A stretch of 64,000 bases of DNA, from assembly GCA_039888615.1 (NCBI GenBank), contig JBDQQS010000008.1; one strand, 5' to 3'. The notes below the pieces were generated by a model. That model was given only the letters and a program-made list of their open reading frames with translations. It was not told the origin of the DNA and did not search any database. Shown in pieces: positions 18,152-26,238 of the stretch. Origin of the DNA: Flavimaribacter sp039888615. Its GTDB lineage: Bacteria > Pseudomonadota > Alphaproteobacteria > Rhizobiales > Rhizobiaceae. Position 1 is the first letter of the stretch; each line of letters opens with the position of its first letter. A program made the translations under genes and the position numbers.

Positions 18152-18601
18152 ATGAGAAATCATATCTTCCAGAAATTTCTGGCGCCTCTTGCGTCGGCTG
18201 TCATGTTGGCGACTGCGGCTCTACCTGCGGGCGCTCAAGACGCGGCGGACGACACCAAAATCACTCTTGAACTCAACAACCTTTCACCGAGCGAAGTGGG
18301 ATGCCTTGTCACTTTCATGGTGAGAAACAGTCTCGACGCTGCCCTTGATCAACTGGCCTATGAGGTAGTTCTTTTCAACGGAAAGGGACTTGTGGACCGC
18401 ATGATCGTGCTCGACTTCAGTCCCCTCGTGCAAAACAAGACACGGGTTCGCCAGTTCGATCTGGACGGGATTTCCTGTCCTGACGTATCGCGGGTGCTGA
18501 TCAATGACGCCGCGTCCTGCGCGGGCCAGGACGTCGCAGACGGAACCTGTATTCGGGCGCTCGAAACGACGACCCGTACCGAAATAGAATTCGGTAGCTG
18601 A
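18152..18601 (+). CDS. Small secreted protein in heme/TonB operon
   Basis: A 149-aa protein with a signal peptide (MRNHIFQKFLAPLASAVMLA and on to PAGAQ) and a compact periplasmic domain with paired cysteines (GCLVTF, ISCPDV, ASCAGQ, GTCIRA). The pattern suggests a disulfide-bonded beta-sandwich. I do not recognise a functional family with certainty. It sits between the heme receptor and exbB and is probably co-transcribed, so a role in the TonB/heme system is plausible but only inferred. Confidence 0.72.
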   Translation: MRNHIFQKFLAPLASAVMLATAALPAGAQDAADDTKITLELNNLSPSEVGCLVTFMVRNSLDAALDQLAYEVVLFNGKGLVDRMIVLDFSPLVQNKTRVRQFDLDGISCPDVSRVLINDAASCAGQDVADGTCIRALETTTRTEIEFGS

Positions 18602-18686
18602 CCCAGGGGCGTAGACGCCTCGCAGAATGACCATAAAGAGTTGAAAGGGCGGGCGGATCACCGAAGCGTGGCGCCCGCATTAAGCA

Positions 18687-19403
18687 ATGACAGATTTCTC
18701 CAGCTTGTTTAATGAGCTGTTCGCGACGGCCTCGTCGCTGGTTGAACTGGGCGGTCCGGTTGTCGCGATATTGCTGGGGCTGTCAGTAATTGCGCTGGCG
18801 CTGATCATCCTCAAATTTGTGCAGTTCTTCCATTCCGGAGTCGGATCGCGGAAGAACGCCCGCACTGCATTGCATCTTTGGACCCACGGTAAATCCGAAG
18901 AAGCCCTTTCCCTTCTCAGAAATGACAAATCAGCCGTCGCGGCTGTGATGCTGACAGCGATGCGGCTGGGCGCGGATCGGCGCATCTCGAAATCCGTGAT
19001 CGAAGAAGAAGTTGGGCGCATTGCGCTTTCGCGCCTCTATGACTTGCAGCGCGGGTTTCGCGCGCTCGACGCGATCGCACAGATAGCTCCGCTGCTCGGG
19101 CTCTTCGGCACTGTTCTCGGCATGATCGAGGCATTCCAGACGTTGCAGAGCGCCGGCAACGCCGTCGATCCCTCGATTTTGGCCGGCGGCATCTGGGTGG
19201 CGCTGCTGACGACGGCGGCCGGTCTTGCGGTCGCAATGCCGGTATCCTTGATTCTGACATGGTTCGAAAGCCGGGTGGAGAACGAGCGTGTCGCGATTGA
19301 GACGATGGCCACCCAACTAATGGCGGAACAGCAGATCAGGGTAGCCAGCCTGGAGGACGAATCCATCGTCGATTTTTCCGGACGGCAGAGCCATGCAGTT
19401 TAG
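18687..19403 (+). CDS. exbB: ExbB/TolQ-family proton channel subunit
   Basis: An inner-membrane protein that with ExbD uses the proton gradient to energise TonB. The product is 238 aa. Transmembrane helices lie near residues 22-45, 130-155 and 170-195. The family core reads LDAIAQIAPLLGLFGTVLGM and then GGIWVALLTTAAGLAVAMPV, with the conserved threonine in the third helix. Its stop overlaps the start of the first exbD by 11 nt. Confidence 0.94.
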   Translation: MTDFSSLFNELFATASSLVELGGPVVAILLGLSVIALALIILKFVQFFHSGVGSRKNARTALHLWTHGKSEEALSLLRNDKSAVAAVMLTAMRLGADRRISKSVIEEEVGRIALSRLYDLQRGFRALDAIAQIAPLLGLFGTVLGMIEAFQTLQSAGNAVDPSILAGGIWVALLTTAAGLAVAMPVSLILTWFESRVENERVAIETMATQLMAEQQIRVASLEDESIVDFSGRQSHAV

Positions 19404-19782
19404 CAGGGTTGCAGTCAAGAGACGCGGACTGTCCCTGACATCGCTTATCGATGTTATCTTCCTCCTGCTGCTTTTTTTCATGCTGTCATCGACATTCACG
19501 CGCTTCTCTGAGGTTGACATCGTTGCGGGACGGGCCGGCCAGCAGGTCTCCACGTCTAAAATGCCCGATGTTTTCATCAGGCTTGGCAAAGACAATTCCT
19601 GGAAGGTGAACGGGGCGGAGCTTCCGCAGGAAGTTGCCGTGACGGAACTACAGCGTCTCGAGCAGGCAGGCGCGAAGACAGCTGTCATCGTCGTGCGGGA
19701 GGACGTCACATCCCAGGAACTCGTCGATGCGCTGGAACTCCTGGCCAAGAATTTGAAACTGAACGTCTCGGTGGCAGGGTAA
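19393..19782 (+). CDS. exbD: ExbD, with conserved transmembrane Asp
   Basis: A 129-aa ExbD-family protein: short cytoplasmic N-terminus, one helix (about 18-36) and a periplasmic domain. The helix reads SLIDVIFLLLLFFML; D20 is the membrane aspartate needed for proton-driven function in this family. It overlaps exbB and lies 4 nt before a second, different exbD. Confidence 0.93.
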   Translation: MQFSRVAVKRRGLSLTSLIDVIFLLLLFFMLSSTFTRFSEVDIVAGRAGQQVSTSKMPDVFIRLGKDNSWKVNGAELPQEVAVTELQRLEQAGAKTAVIVVREDVTSQELVDALELLAKNLKLNVSVAG

Positions 19783-19786
19783 CCCG

Positions 19787-20194
19787 ATGCTGACATTGCC
19801 GCGACCAGCCGAAAAGCCTCAGAAAGAGAACACGATCGCGCTGATCAATATCGTGTTTCTCATGCTGATCTTTTTCCTGATCGCGGGCACGCTTGCTCCG
19901 CCTATGGAGGACATCGATCTGATCGAGACGTCCGATTCACGACCTGTGGAACCGCCGCGCGCCCTGTTCATTACCGCAGAGGCGGAACTCATTTATGAGG
20001 GCAAGACGATCACAGTCGAGAATTATGTGGCCAGGCTGAAAGATACGGGCGCCGCTGTGGATGAAACCGGCCTGCACGCCCAAATCGCCGCCGATAGCAC
20101 GCTGCCGGCAATCCAACTTATCGATGCGATCGATCGTCTTCGCGCTGCCGGGGCCGGCAAGATAACCGTGATTACGGAAAGGAAGATGAATTGA
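19787..20194 (+). CDS. exbD2: Second ExbD homologue lacking the transmembrane Asp
   Basis: A 135-aa ExbD-type protein with a single helix reading ALINIVFLMLIFFLIAG. At the place where ExbD carries the essential Asp (D20 in the neighbour) this protein has N21, coded by AAT. The periplasmic part is shaped like ExbD (LIDAIDRLRAAGAGKITVIT). Its stop overlaps the TTG start of tonB. It may form a mixed pair with the first ExbD inside the ExbB pentamer; this is inference. Confidence 0.88.
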   Translation: MLTLPRPAEKPQKENTIALINIVFLMLIFFLIAGTLAPPMEDIDLIETSDSRPVEPPRALFITAEAELIYEGKTITVENYVARLKDTGAAVDETGLHAQIAADSTLPAIQLIDAIDRLRAAGAGKITVITERKMN

Positions 20195-21570
20195 CATTGC
20201 GCTGGTGGCATTTTGCTCTGGCTCTTGTGGTGTCGCTGGCGATTCACGGCATGGTGGATATCGCCATGCAGGACAATGATGAACCGATCCTCGAAGCTGG
20301 TGTGAGCAATGCCGCCATGGTGTTCGTGAGCGATGTCCAGTTTGATGCTCTGGCGGAAGGCGAGGAGGTGGAGGAGGTCGTCGAGGAGACATCAGAGCAG
20401 GCTGTCAAACAAAACCCGCAGCCAGTGCAGTCCGCCAAGGTTGCTCCTGTTGCAACGGCCAATACCGCGCGGCCTGTTGAAAGCGTTGCCCCCATCACCC
20501 TGTCTCAAACGGCGCCGTCGCCGGCCCAGGCGCGTACAATAGCAATTCCGCAAAGTGAAACCGCATCGCCGCTGCTTGCCGCAAGCGAGGTGGACAACGA
20601 GACGGCGCCGGCCGAACTAGCGGAACAGATTGCTCAAACCGAGTCGCCGCGCCCCGATGCGGTGGAAACTGCTCGCCTGCAATCGGATGACGCCAGCACT
20701 CTGCAAGATCCGGAAAAACCCGCGGAAGTGACCGAAAAGCCCGCCGAGGAGATGACCCCGCCACCGGAGACCCGGAAGGTGGAAGCCGAGACGACGGAAC
20801 GTCAGCAGGAACGCGCTGATACCGAGGCTGTCGAACCAACGGCGCCTGTGAAGCCAGTTGAACAGAAAAACCCGGTTGAACAGGGACAAAAAGAGACTGC
20901 AGAGCAATCACAGCAAAAGGCGCCTGATGAAGCCGTCGAGTCGCTCCAGGCGAAAATTGTGGATCAGCAAAATTCCGTGAAGCCGGTGGAGGTCGCCAGC
21001 GTCGATCCTGTTGAGCGCGCCGCGCCGGAAGTACTTCAGCCGGAGCGCAGCGAGACGCATGAAAACGTCACTGAGATTCCGGTGCCGAGGGAGATGCCAG
21101 AAGAAATCAAGCAGCGCCGCCAGGAAATTGCTGCTGCGGCTGCCGCGCGTCCGGATCCTCCTAAGAAGGTGACAAAGCCGACTCGCAAGAAGAGCGGGAA
21201 AAGCGGACAGAACAGCGCGAACGCCCGCAAGGGGCAAAAGGTGACGGGCGAGGACCGCGCAGGTAAGAATCTGGGACCGTCAGGCAATGCGGCGATCGCC
21301 AATTATGCGGGTAAGGTGCGCCGGAAGATCATGCGCAGCGTCAGAACGCCTCGCAATCTTTCTCGCCGATCTGTCGTCACGGTGCGCTTCAGCGTCACAT
21401 CCAGCGGCGGTCTGGCGTCTGTCAGAGTCGTCCGTGGATCGGGATCCAGCCAAATCGACGCGCGCGCGCTCGATGCGGTCAGGCGGGCTGCGCCGTTCCC
21501 GAAATTCCCACCCGGGACCAATCGCAACAGTTGGCAATTTACGGTCCCGCTTGAGTTCAGACCCCGTTGA
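20191..21570 (+). CDS. tonB: TonB energy transducer
   Basis: It couples the ExbBD motor to outer-membrane receptors. The product is 459 aa, long for TonB. A single N-terminal helix (FALALVVSLAIHGMV, with the helix His) is followed by an extended Pro/Glu/Val-rich spacer of about 330 residues and then the C-terminal domain: NYAGKVRRKIMRSVRTPR, VRFSVTSSGGLASVRVVRGSG, APFPKFPPGTNRNSWQFTVP (each as separate stretches). The start is TTG 20191, overlapping exbD2. The long spacer suits a wide periplasm or several receptors. Confidence 0.93.
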   Translation: MTLRWWHFALALVVSLAIHGMVDIAMQDNDEPILEAGVSNAAMVFVSDVQFDALAEGEEVEEVVEETSEQAVKQNPQPVQSAKVAPVATANTARPVESVAPITLSQTAPSPAQARTIAIPQSETASPLLAASEVDNETAPAELAEQIAQTESPRPDAVETARLQSDDASTLQDPEKPAEVTEKPAEEMTPPPETRKVEAETTERQQERADTEAVEPTAPVKPVEQKNPVEQGQKETAEQSQQKAPDEAVESLQAKIVDQQNSVKPVEVASVDPVERAAPEVLQPERSETHENVTEIPVPREMPEEIKQRRQEIAAAAAARPDPPKKVTKPTRKKSGKSGQNSANARKGQKVTGEDRAGKNLGPSGNAAIANYAGKVRRKIMRSVRTPRNLSRRSVVTVRFSVTSSGGLASVRVVRGSGSSQIDARALDAVRRAAPFPKFPPGTNRNSWQFTVPLEFRPR

Positions 21571-21594
21571 GTACGTATCCAGGGAGTAGTGTTG

Positions 21595-21942
21595 ATGTAC
21601 GTTGTAATGAATCGATTCAAGGTAAAGACAGGTTCCGAGGAAGCATTCGAAGACGTCTGGCGAAATCGCGAAAGCAGGCTTGACGAACTGGAGGGGTTCA
21701 TCGAATTCCAGTTGCTTCGCGGACCTGTCAACGAGGAGGGCGGCTACACGCTGTTCGCTTCTCATACACTGTGGGAGAGTCGGGACAACTTCGTCGCCTG
21801 GACAAAATCCGAACAGTTCCGCCGATCGCACGCCAACGCCGGCCAGACCAGAGTGTCCTATCTGGGCCACCCGGAACTCGAGACATTTGAGACAGTTGAA
21901 GGCACATGGCTGAAATCTGAGCTAGCAGGCGCCAAGGCGTAA
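21595..21942 (+). CDS. IsdG/HmoA-type heme-degrading monooxygenase
   Basis: A 115-aa dimeric ferredoxin-fold (ABM) protein predicted to open heme and release iron. The catalytic set of the IsdG family is present: N6, W69 and H79, with the same ten-residue Trp-His spacing as in IsdG. The start at ATG 21595 has AGGGAG eight bases upstream; GTG and TTG codons directly before it are less likely. As the last gene after tonB it supplies the enzyme step after heme import, in parallel with HmuS. Confidence 0.88.
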   Translation: MYVVMNRFKVKTGSEEAFEDVWRNRESRLDELEGFIEFQLLRGPVNEEGGYTLFASHTLWESRDNFVAWTKSEQFRRSHANAGQTRVSYLGHPELETFETVEGTWLKSELAGAKA

Positions 21943-22370
21943 ATTGATTGGCAAAGACGAATACACCTCATGCGGGTTTGGGCCGTGATTCCACCCGGCA
22001 TGCGGGATCGGGCATTCTGCAGGCCTTGGTAACGAAAATTTCAACAGGTTTTTTCGGCGAAAATCGGTGAGATAAAACCGCGCGATTTAAGACAAGTATA
22101 TAATATTATTGAGGTTTTTACTCTAGATTTCGACGCCGCGGAGCCTATGATAACCTGCTTTTTCAGGTTCAGATTCATAAAACTCGGATTGCGCTGGAGG
22201 CATACGCCGCAAGTTTGAAATCAATTTAGAATTAGAATTATTCTAAACTATTGTTTTTACAGAATAATTTGACATTTGTTATTGACAATTCTTTGCGCGC
22301 TTATCATTTTTCTTTGCGAAGGCGAGGCTAGGGTTTTATTGCCTGACCCAGCAGAAATGTACGAACGAGT
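21943..22370. other. AT-rich intergenic region upstream of bfd-bfr
   Basis: 428 bp without a supportable gene and visibly richer in A/T than its surroundings. It contains the ICE-box palindrome at 22232-22246 and several A/T runs (around 22095-22125) that could hold promoters. I found no RNA gene or convincing terminator in it. Confidence 0.6.
22232..22246. promoter_or_regulatory. Iron-control-element (ICE/Irr) box
   Basis: A perfect 15-bp palindrome, TTAGAA-TTA-TTCTAA, 124 bp upstream of bfd. It matches the ICE consensus TTTAGAA-N3-TTCTAAA bound by Irr except for one outer base on the left arm. Upstream of bacterioferritin, Irr would be expected to repress storage when iron is scarce. Confidence 0.85.
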
Positions 22371-22682
22371 ATGATTACCTGTCACTGCAACATCATTACT
22401 GAACGTGAAATCGAAGAGACGGTTTGGCGACTTCTCGACGAAGATTGCTGGCAATTGATCGTTCCGATCAAGGTTTACCATGCTCTCGAGAAGCGCGGTA
22501 AGTGTTGCCGGTGCTTCCCCAATGTGGTTGATATCATCATCCGGACGACCGAGCAGTATCACGCGCACGCCCAGAACAGCGGCGCGGATCTGATTGTGTT
22601 CCGGGAGAAACTGATCAGATTGCGCAATCACTATTTGGGAGAATTCAATGCAGGGCCACGAAAAGGTAATCGAGCGGCTTAA
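22371..22682 (+). CDS. Bfd-like (2Fe-2S) ferredoxin
   Basis: A 103-aa protein predicted to reduce bacterioferritin and mobilise stored iron. Cysteines C4 and C6 (CHC) and C45/C48 (KCCRC) form a Bfd-type ligand set, though the gap between the pairs (38 residues from C6 to C45) is longer than the 31 or so of classical Bfd. About 50 residues follow the cluster motif. It overlaps bfr by 35 nt, so the two are certainly linked in expression. Confidence 0.82.
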   Translation: MITCHCNIITEREIEETVWRLLDEDCWQLIVPIKVYHALEKRGKCCRCFPNVVDIIIRTTEQYHAHAQNSGADLIVFREKLIRLRNHYLGEFNAGPRKGNRAA

Positions 22683-23133
22683 CGAGGCGCTGTTCCTCGA
22701 ACTCGGCGCCGTCAATCAGTATTGGCTGCATTATCGACTCTGCGACGACTGGGGCTTCAAGAAGCTCGCAAAGAAAGAGCGCGAAGAATCCATTGAAGAG
22801 ATGAACCACGCCGATCGATTGATCGATCGCATCATCTTCCTGGAAGGACATCCCAATCTTCAGAACGTTGCGCCATTGCGCATCGGTCAGAACGTGAAGG
22901 AAGTTCTGGAAGCGGATCTGGCGGGCGAGTATGACGCCCGCGCCGCCTACAAGGAATCTCGCGAGATCTGCAGGGAACTCGGCGACTACGTTTCGATGGC
23001 TCTTTTCGAGGAACTGCTGACGGACGAGGAAGGACATATCGATTTTCTGGAAACCCAGATCGATCTGTATGAATCCATCGGAGAAAAGAACTACGGTTTG
23101 CTGAATGCGCAGTCTGCGGAGGATGCGGACTGA
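22648..23133 (+). CDS. bfr: Bacterioferritin
   Basis: A 24-subunit heme-containing iron store. The product is 161 aa. Ferroxidase ligands E18, E51, H54, E94, E127 and H130 are all present, and M52 is the heme ligand shared between subunits. It starts inside the 3' end of the bfd-like gene and is followed by a strong terminator. The ICE box upstream of bfd points to Irr control. Confidence 0.97.
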   Translation: MQGHEKVIERLNEALFLELGAVNQYWLHYRLCDDWGFKKLAKKEREESIEEMNHADRLIDRIIFLEGHPNLQNVAPLRIGQNVKEVLEADLAGEYDARAAYKESREICRELGDYVSMALFEELLTDEEGHIDFLETQIDLYESIGEKNYGLLNAQSAEDAD

Positions 23134-23155
23134 TCCCACGGGAACAAACCGAAAC

Positions 23156-23187
23156 AAAAAACCGGCTCCCAGGGAAGCCGGTTTTTT
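23156..23187. terminator. Bidirectional rho-independent terminator
   Basis: The stem AAAAAACCGGCT / AGCCGGTTTTTT with an 8-nt loop lies between the convergent bfr and porin genes. A and T runs on both sides let it serve both strands. Confidence 0.92.
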
Positions 23188-23207
23188 AATGTCCGTATTT
23201 CAGCAGC

Positions 23208-24476
23208 CTAGAAAAGCTTGTATTTCAAACCAACGCGGAAAGTGTGGTCAGTGGGACTGACCTCGACCAGTCCGCCGCTCCCGAAATCTTCGGATTCGTA
23301 CCAGGTGTAACGGTATTCGAGGAAGCCGGTCAGCCGATCATTGAAGGCGGCTTCAAGGCCGGTGCCGAGCGTAGCGCCGCTTGCGCCCCAATCATAGGAC
23401 AACACGTTGGGCGTGGTGCTGAGATCGAAGTGCTGGTAGCTGTAACCACCGATCACGTAGGCGAGGGTCGAGGGCGAGCCAAACGTGTAGCCGAGGCGCA
23501 GCATTGCATCGAAGCCGTAGTCGGCGTCTACCGAACCGCTGAAGCCCGCGACGCCGGCGTCAGAGGAGATGCTTGTATAGCGTGCGCCGAGGACCACACC
23601 GGCGACGACATTGTTTGCAAACTGGTAGTCGTACCCAAGCGTGACATCGCCCAACACGCCCTGGCCGGCAAGACTGTCAAGCGAAGCGGCTCCGCCCAGA
23701 ACCGAGGTGTCGTGATTGAGCACGCCGCCGCCGAAGGCCGCGCCGATTTTTACGCCGCTCCAGTCAAATTCGACCGGCGTCATTGCGGGACCTGTATAGC
23801 CGCCGTTGAAGCGGTAGACCAGGGACGTGTGGAACGTGTGCATGGACGTATCGACGTTCAGCAACGGCCCCATGGGGCTGTACGTGCCATACTGGTTGTA
23901 GCGGTACTCGGACTTTATCGTGAACTTGTTGTTCAGGACGGTCTCGACACCGACGCCAACGACCCAGCCGTTGCTGTCCCAGTCGGCTGACAGGACGCTG
24001 GGGCTGCTGGACAGGTCGAAGTGCTGCCAGCTGTATCCGCCAAGGACATAGGCGAGCGTGCCCGGGGTGACGGCGTATCCGAGACGGGCCAGCGCGTCAA
24101 AACCGTAATCGGCGGTTGCTTCTGCGCTAAAGCCAAGAGCGGGAACGTCGAGCTTGGGACCGGAGTAGCCGTAGCGGGCCGTGCCGAAAACGCCGAGAAC
24201 CATTCGGTTCTGGAACATGTAGTCGTAACCGACGGTCGCTTCACCGAAAACGCCCCAGCCGCCGATGCCGTTCAGGCTGGCGTTGCCGAGCACCGGGCTG
24301 CCGAGTTCCGCAACGCTGTTGGAGGTGCCGCCGCCGAGACCAACGTAGAACCCTGTCCAGTTGTACATGTTGACGCCGACAGGCGCCGGCTCGACAACCG
24401 GAACGACGAGGTCTGCTGCATAGGCCGAACTTGTTAGTGCGAGCGCTGCGGCGAAACCTGCCAGTGTTCTTTTCAT
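23208..24476 (-). CDS. Two-barrel Omp25/Omp31-type outer-membrane protein
   Basis: A 422-aa protein with a signal peptide (cleavage near SAYA-AD) and two tandem copies of an Omp25/31-like beta-barrel, about residues 38-225 and 235-422. Matching segments are GYDYMFQNRMVLGVFG / GYDYQFANNVVAGVVL, ADYGFDALARLGY / ADYGFDAMLRLGY, and GGYSWQHFDLS / GGYSYQHFDLS. Single-barrel relatives are about 200-220 aa. The C-terminus is LKYKLF with a terminal Phe. Role is presumably structural or pore-forming; whether two small barrels form or one large one is not clear. Confidence 0.88.
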   Translation of the reverse strand: MKRTLAGFAAALALTSSAYAADLVVPVVEPAPVGVNMYNWTGFYVGLGGGTSNSVAELGSPVLGNASLNGIGGWGVFGEATVGYDYMFQNRMVLGVFGTARYGYSGPKLDVPALGFSAEATADYGFDALARLGYAVTPGTLAYVLGGYSWQHFDLSSSPSVLSADWDSNGWVVGVGVETVLNNKFTIKSEYRYNQYGTYSPMGPLLNVDTSMHTFHTSLVYRFNGGYTGPAMTPVEFDWSGVKIGAAFGGGVLNHDTSVLGGAASLDSLAGQGVLGDVTLGYDYQFANNVVAGVVLGARYTSISSDAGVAGFSGSVDADYGFDAMLRLGYTFGSPSTLAYVIGGYSYQHFDLSTTPNVLSYDWGASGATLGTGLEAAFNDRLTGFLEYRYTWYESEDFGSGGLVEVSPTDHTFRVGLKYKLF

Positions 24477-24768
24477 CTATCCCACTCCTTCAAAGGAAAT
24501 AAATAATCTGTCTCCCCATTTACTCTCAAACAATTAACGTTGGAACAACCATTTGTTGCTGCTTTGCAACAGAGCCGAGCAAAGCCGCATCAATCTCGAA
24601 TCTGTCTATGATTATTCGTGGTTAACAAATTATCAAATGCGATTTCCCACTAATGAGAAACCGGCGCCGCTTGCCGCGTTTCGGCTCTCCAGAACTTGAT
24701 CCGGCGCTTGCCAGAGACCTGACCGCAAGCTAGTTAGGCGGCAGGGACGGGAAACAAGCGGACACGAT

Positions 24769-26232
24769 ATGCGGCTCGATCGTTCATGGCCTATCATCAT
24801 TATTGGCTATTTCGCAGCGCAGGTTCTGCTGCGCACTCTGATAGGCGGCGCACTGGGTCTGGACGAGGCGCAGGCTATTCTTGATTCGCGGGAATACGCC
24901 TGGGGTTACGGACCGCAGCCGCCTCTATTCAATTGGCTGCAGCACACGGTCTTTCTTGTCATCGGGGAAAGCGTCTTTTCGCTGTCGCTTCTCAAGAACG
25001 CCCTTTTGTGCCTGACCTATCTCAGCCTCTACGCGCTGCTGCGCACGACCTTCGACCGGACCCAGGCGGGCCTTGCGACGATTTCGCTCTTGTTGCTGCC
25101 TCAAATCGCCTGGGAAAGTCAGCGCGCGCTGACTCATTCCGTCATGGCGACGACATCGGTGATGGTGACGGCGCTTATATTCTGGTTTCTCAATGAGCGG
25201 CGCAGTCTTCTTTGGTACGTCCTGTTCGGGCTTGCCGTTGGGCTGGGGTGCCTGTCGAAGTTCAACTATGTGATGATTCCGGTGGCGCTGCTGTTCGCCG
25301 GCCTCTCTTTGCCGGAAATGCGTGCGACCGTCGCCAATTGGCGGCTGGCCGTCAGCGGTCTCGTCGCCGCGCTGGTTCTCCTCAAACCGGCTGCATGGAT
25401 GCTTGCAAACCGCGATCTGGCGCTCTCGTCCACCCGGAAATTTGATATCGAGCAGGATCACGGGGTGCTTTCGACCGCTCTTTCCGGAGTATCGGAATAT
25501 TTTCTGGCGACGGCTCTGTTCCTGATTCTGGCCCTGGTCGTGCTTGGCCTGCTGCGTCTGCGATACGGGGTACGGCCGGAAGGTGATGCGGCTGAGCCGA
25601 CGCTCTTGCTGAAGCTTCTCGTCAGAATGGTCATTATCGCTGCGGCGCTGACGCTCGCCCTGGTGCTGTTTTCCGGCGTAACCAACGTGAAGGATCGCTG
25701 GCTGCAGCCGGTCCTTGTGCTTGCAGCGCCGGCTCTTGTGTTGTGGACGCTACCCAGATTGAAAGCTCTTGGACACATCCGCCTGGCGCAGATCGTCGCC
25801 GTGTTGGCCCTCGTTGTGCTCGTGGCGCTGCCGGTGAACATGCTTTACGGGACGCCGCGCAAGCCCTCCTATAGCGCTGCTCCGATCGCGGCCTTGACGG
25901 AGCGGATCGCAGAAGAATACCCGCAGGCGCGCTTCGTCTATTCCTACAATGGCTGGCTTGCCGGCAACATCGCCTATGAGCAGCCTGGATGGACGGTTCT
26001 TACGCCCGACCGCATTCCGCGCGGTTTCGAACTGCCCGACGAATTCGTTCTTGTCTGGAGCCCGGAAAACAGTCCTTTTGCGGGTGCGACGGCGAGGGCG
26101 TTCAACGAACAGTTCAAAGACGTATACGCGCCTGGCGACAAGACGTCCTTTTCGGCTGCCTACCGTTTCCGCGGCGACGCGCGTCCGTTTACCGCGGCGT
26201 TTGTCCGGGCCGGGATGTCAAATCAGCAATAG
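24769..26232 (+). CDS. Glycosyltransferase family 39-type membrane protein
   Basis: A 487-aa integral membrane protein of the ArnT/PMT_2 group, which uses lipid-linked sugars to glycosylate lipid A, proteins or lipids outside the cytoplasm. The family's acidic motif after the first helix is seen as LDEAQ, followed by YGPQPPLFNWLQH. About ten hydrophobic segments precede a soluble C-terminal domain of about 110 residues. Acceptor and donor are unknown. It stands alone, convergent with the lactate dehydrogenase-like gene 6 nt away. Confidence 0.88.
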   Translation: MRLDRSWPIIIIGYFAAQVLLRTLIGGALGLDEAQAILDSREYAWGYGPQPPLFNWLQHTVFLVIGESVFSLSLLKNALLCLTYLSLYALLRTTFDRTQAGLATISLLLLPQIAWESQRALTHSVMATTSVMVTALIFWFLNERRSLLWYVLFGLAVGLGCLSKFNYVMIPVALLFAGLSLPEMRATVANWRLAVSGLVAALVLLKPAAWMLANRDLALSSTRKFDIEQDHGVLSTALSGVSEYFLATALFLILALVVLGLLRLRYGVRPEGDAAEPTLLLKLLVRMVIIAAALTLALVLFSGVTNVKDRWLQPVLVLAAPALVLWTLPRLKALGHIRLAQIVAVLALVVLVALPVNMLYGTPRKPSYSAAPIAALTERIAEEYPQARFVYSYNGWLAGNIAYEQPGWTVLTPDRIPRGFELPDEFVLVWSPENSPFAGATARAFNEQFKDVYAPGDKTSFSAAYRFRGDARPFTAAFVRAGMSNQQ

Positions 26233-26238
26233 CCTTTT

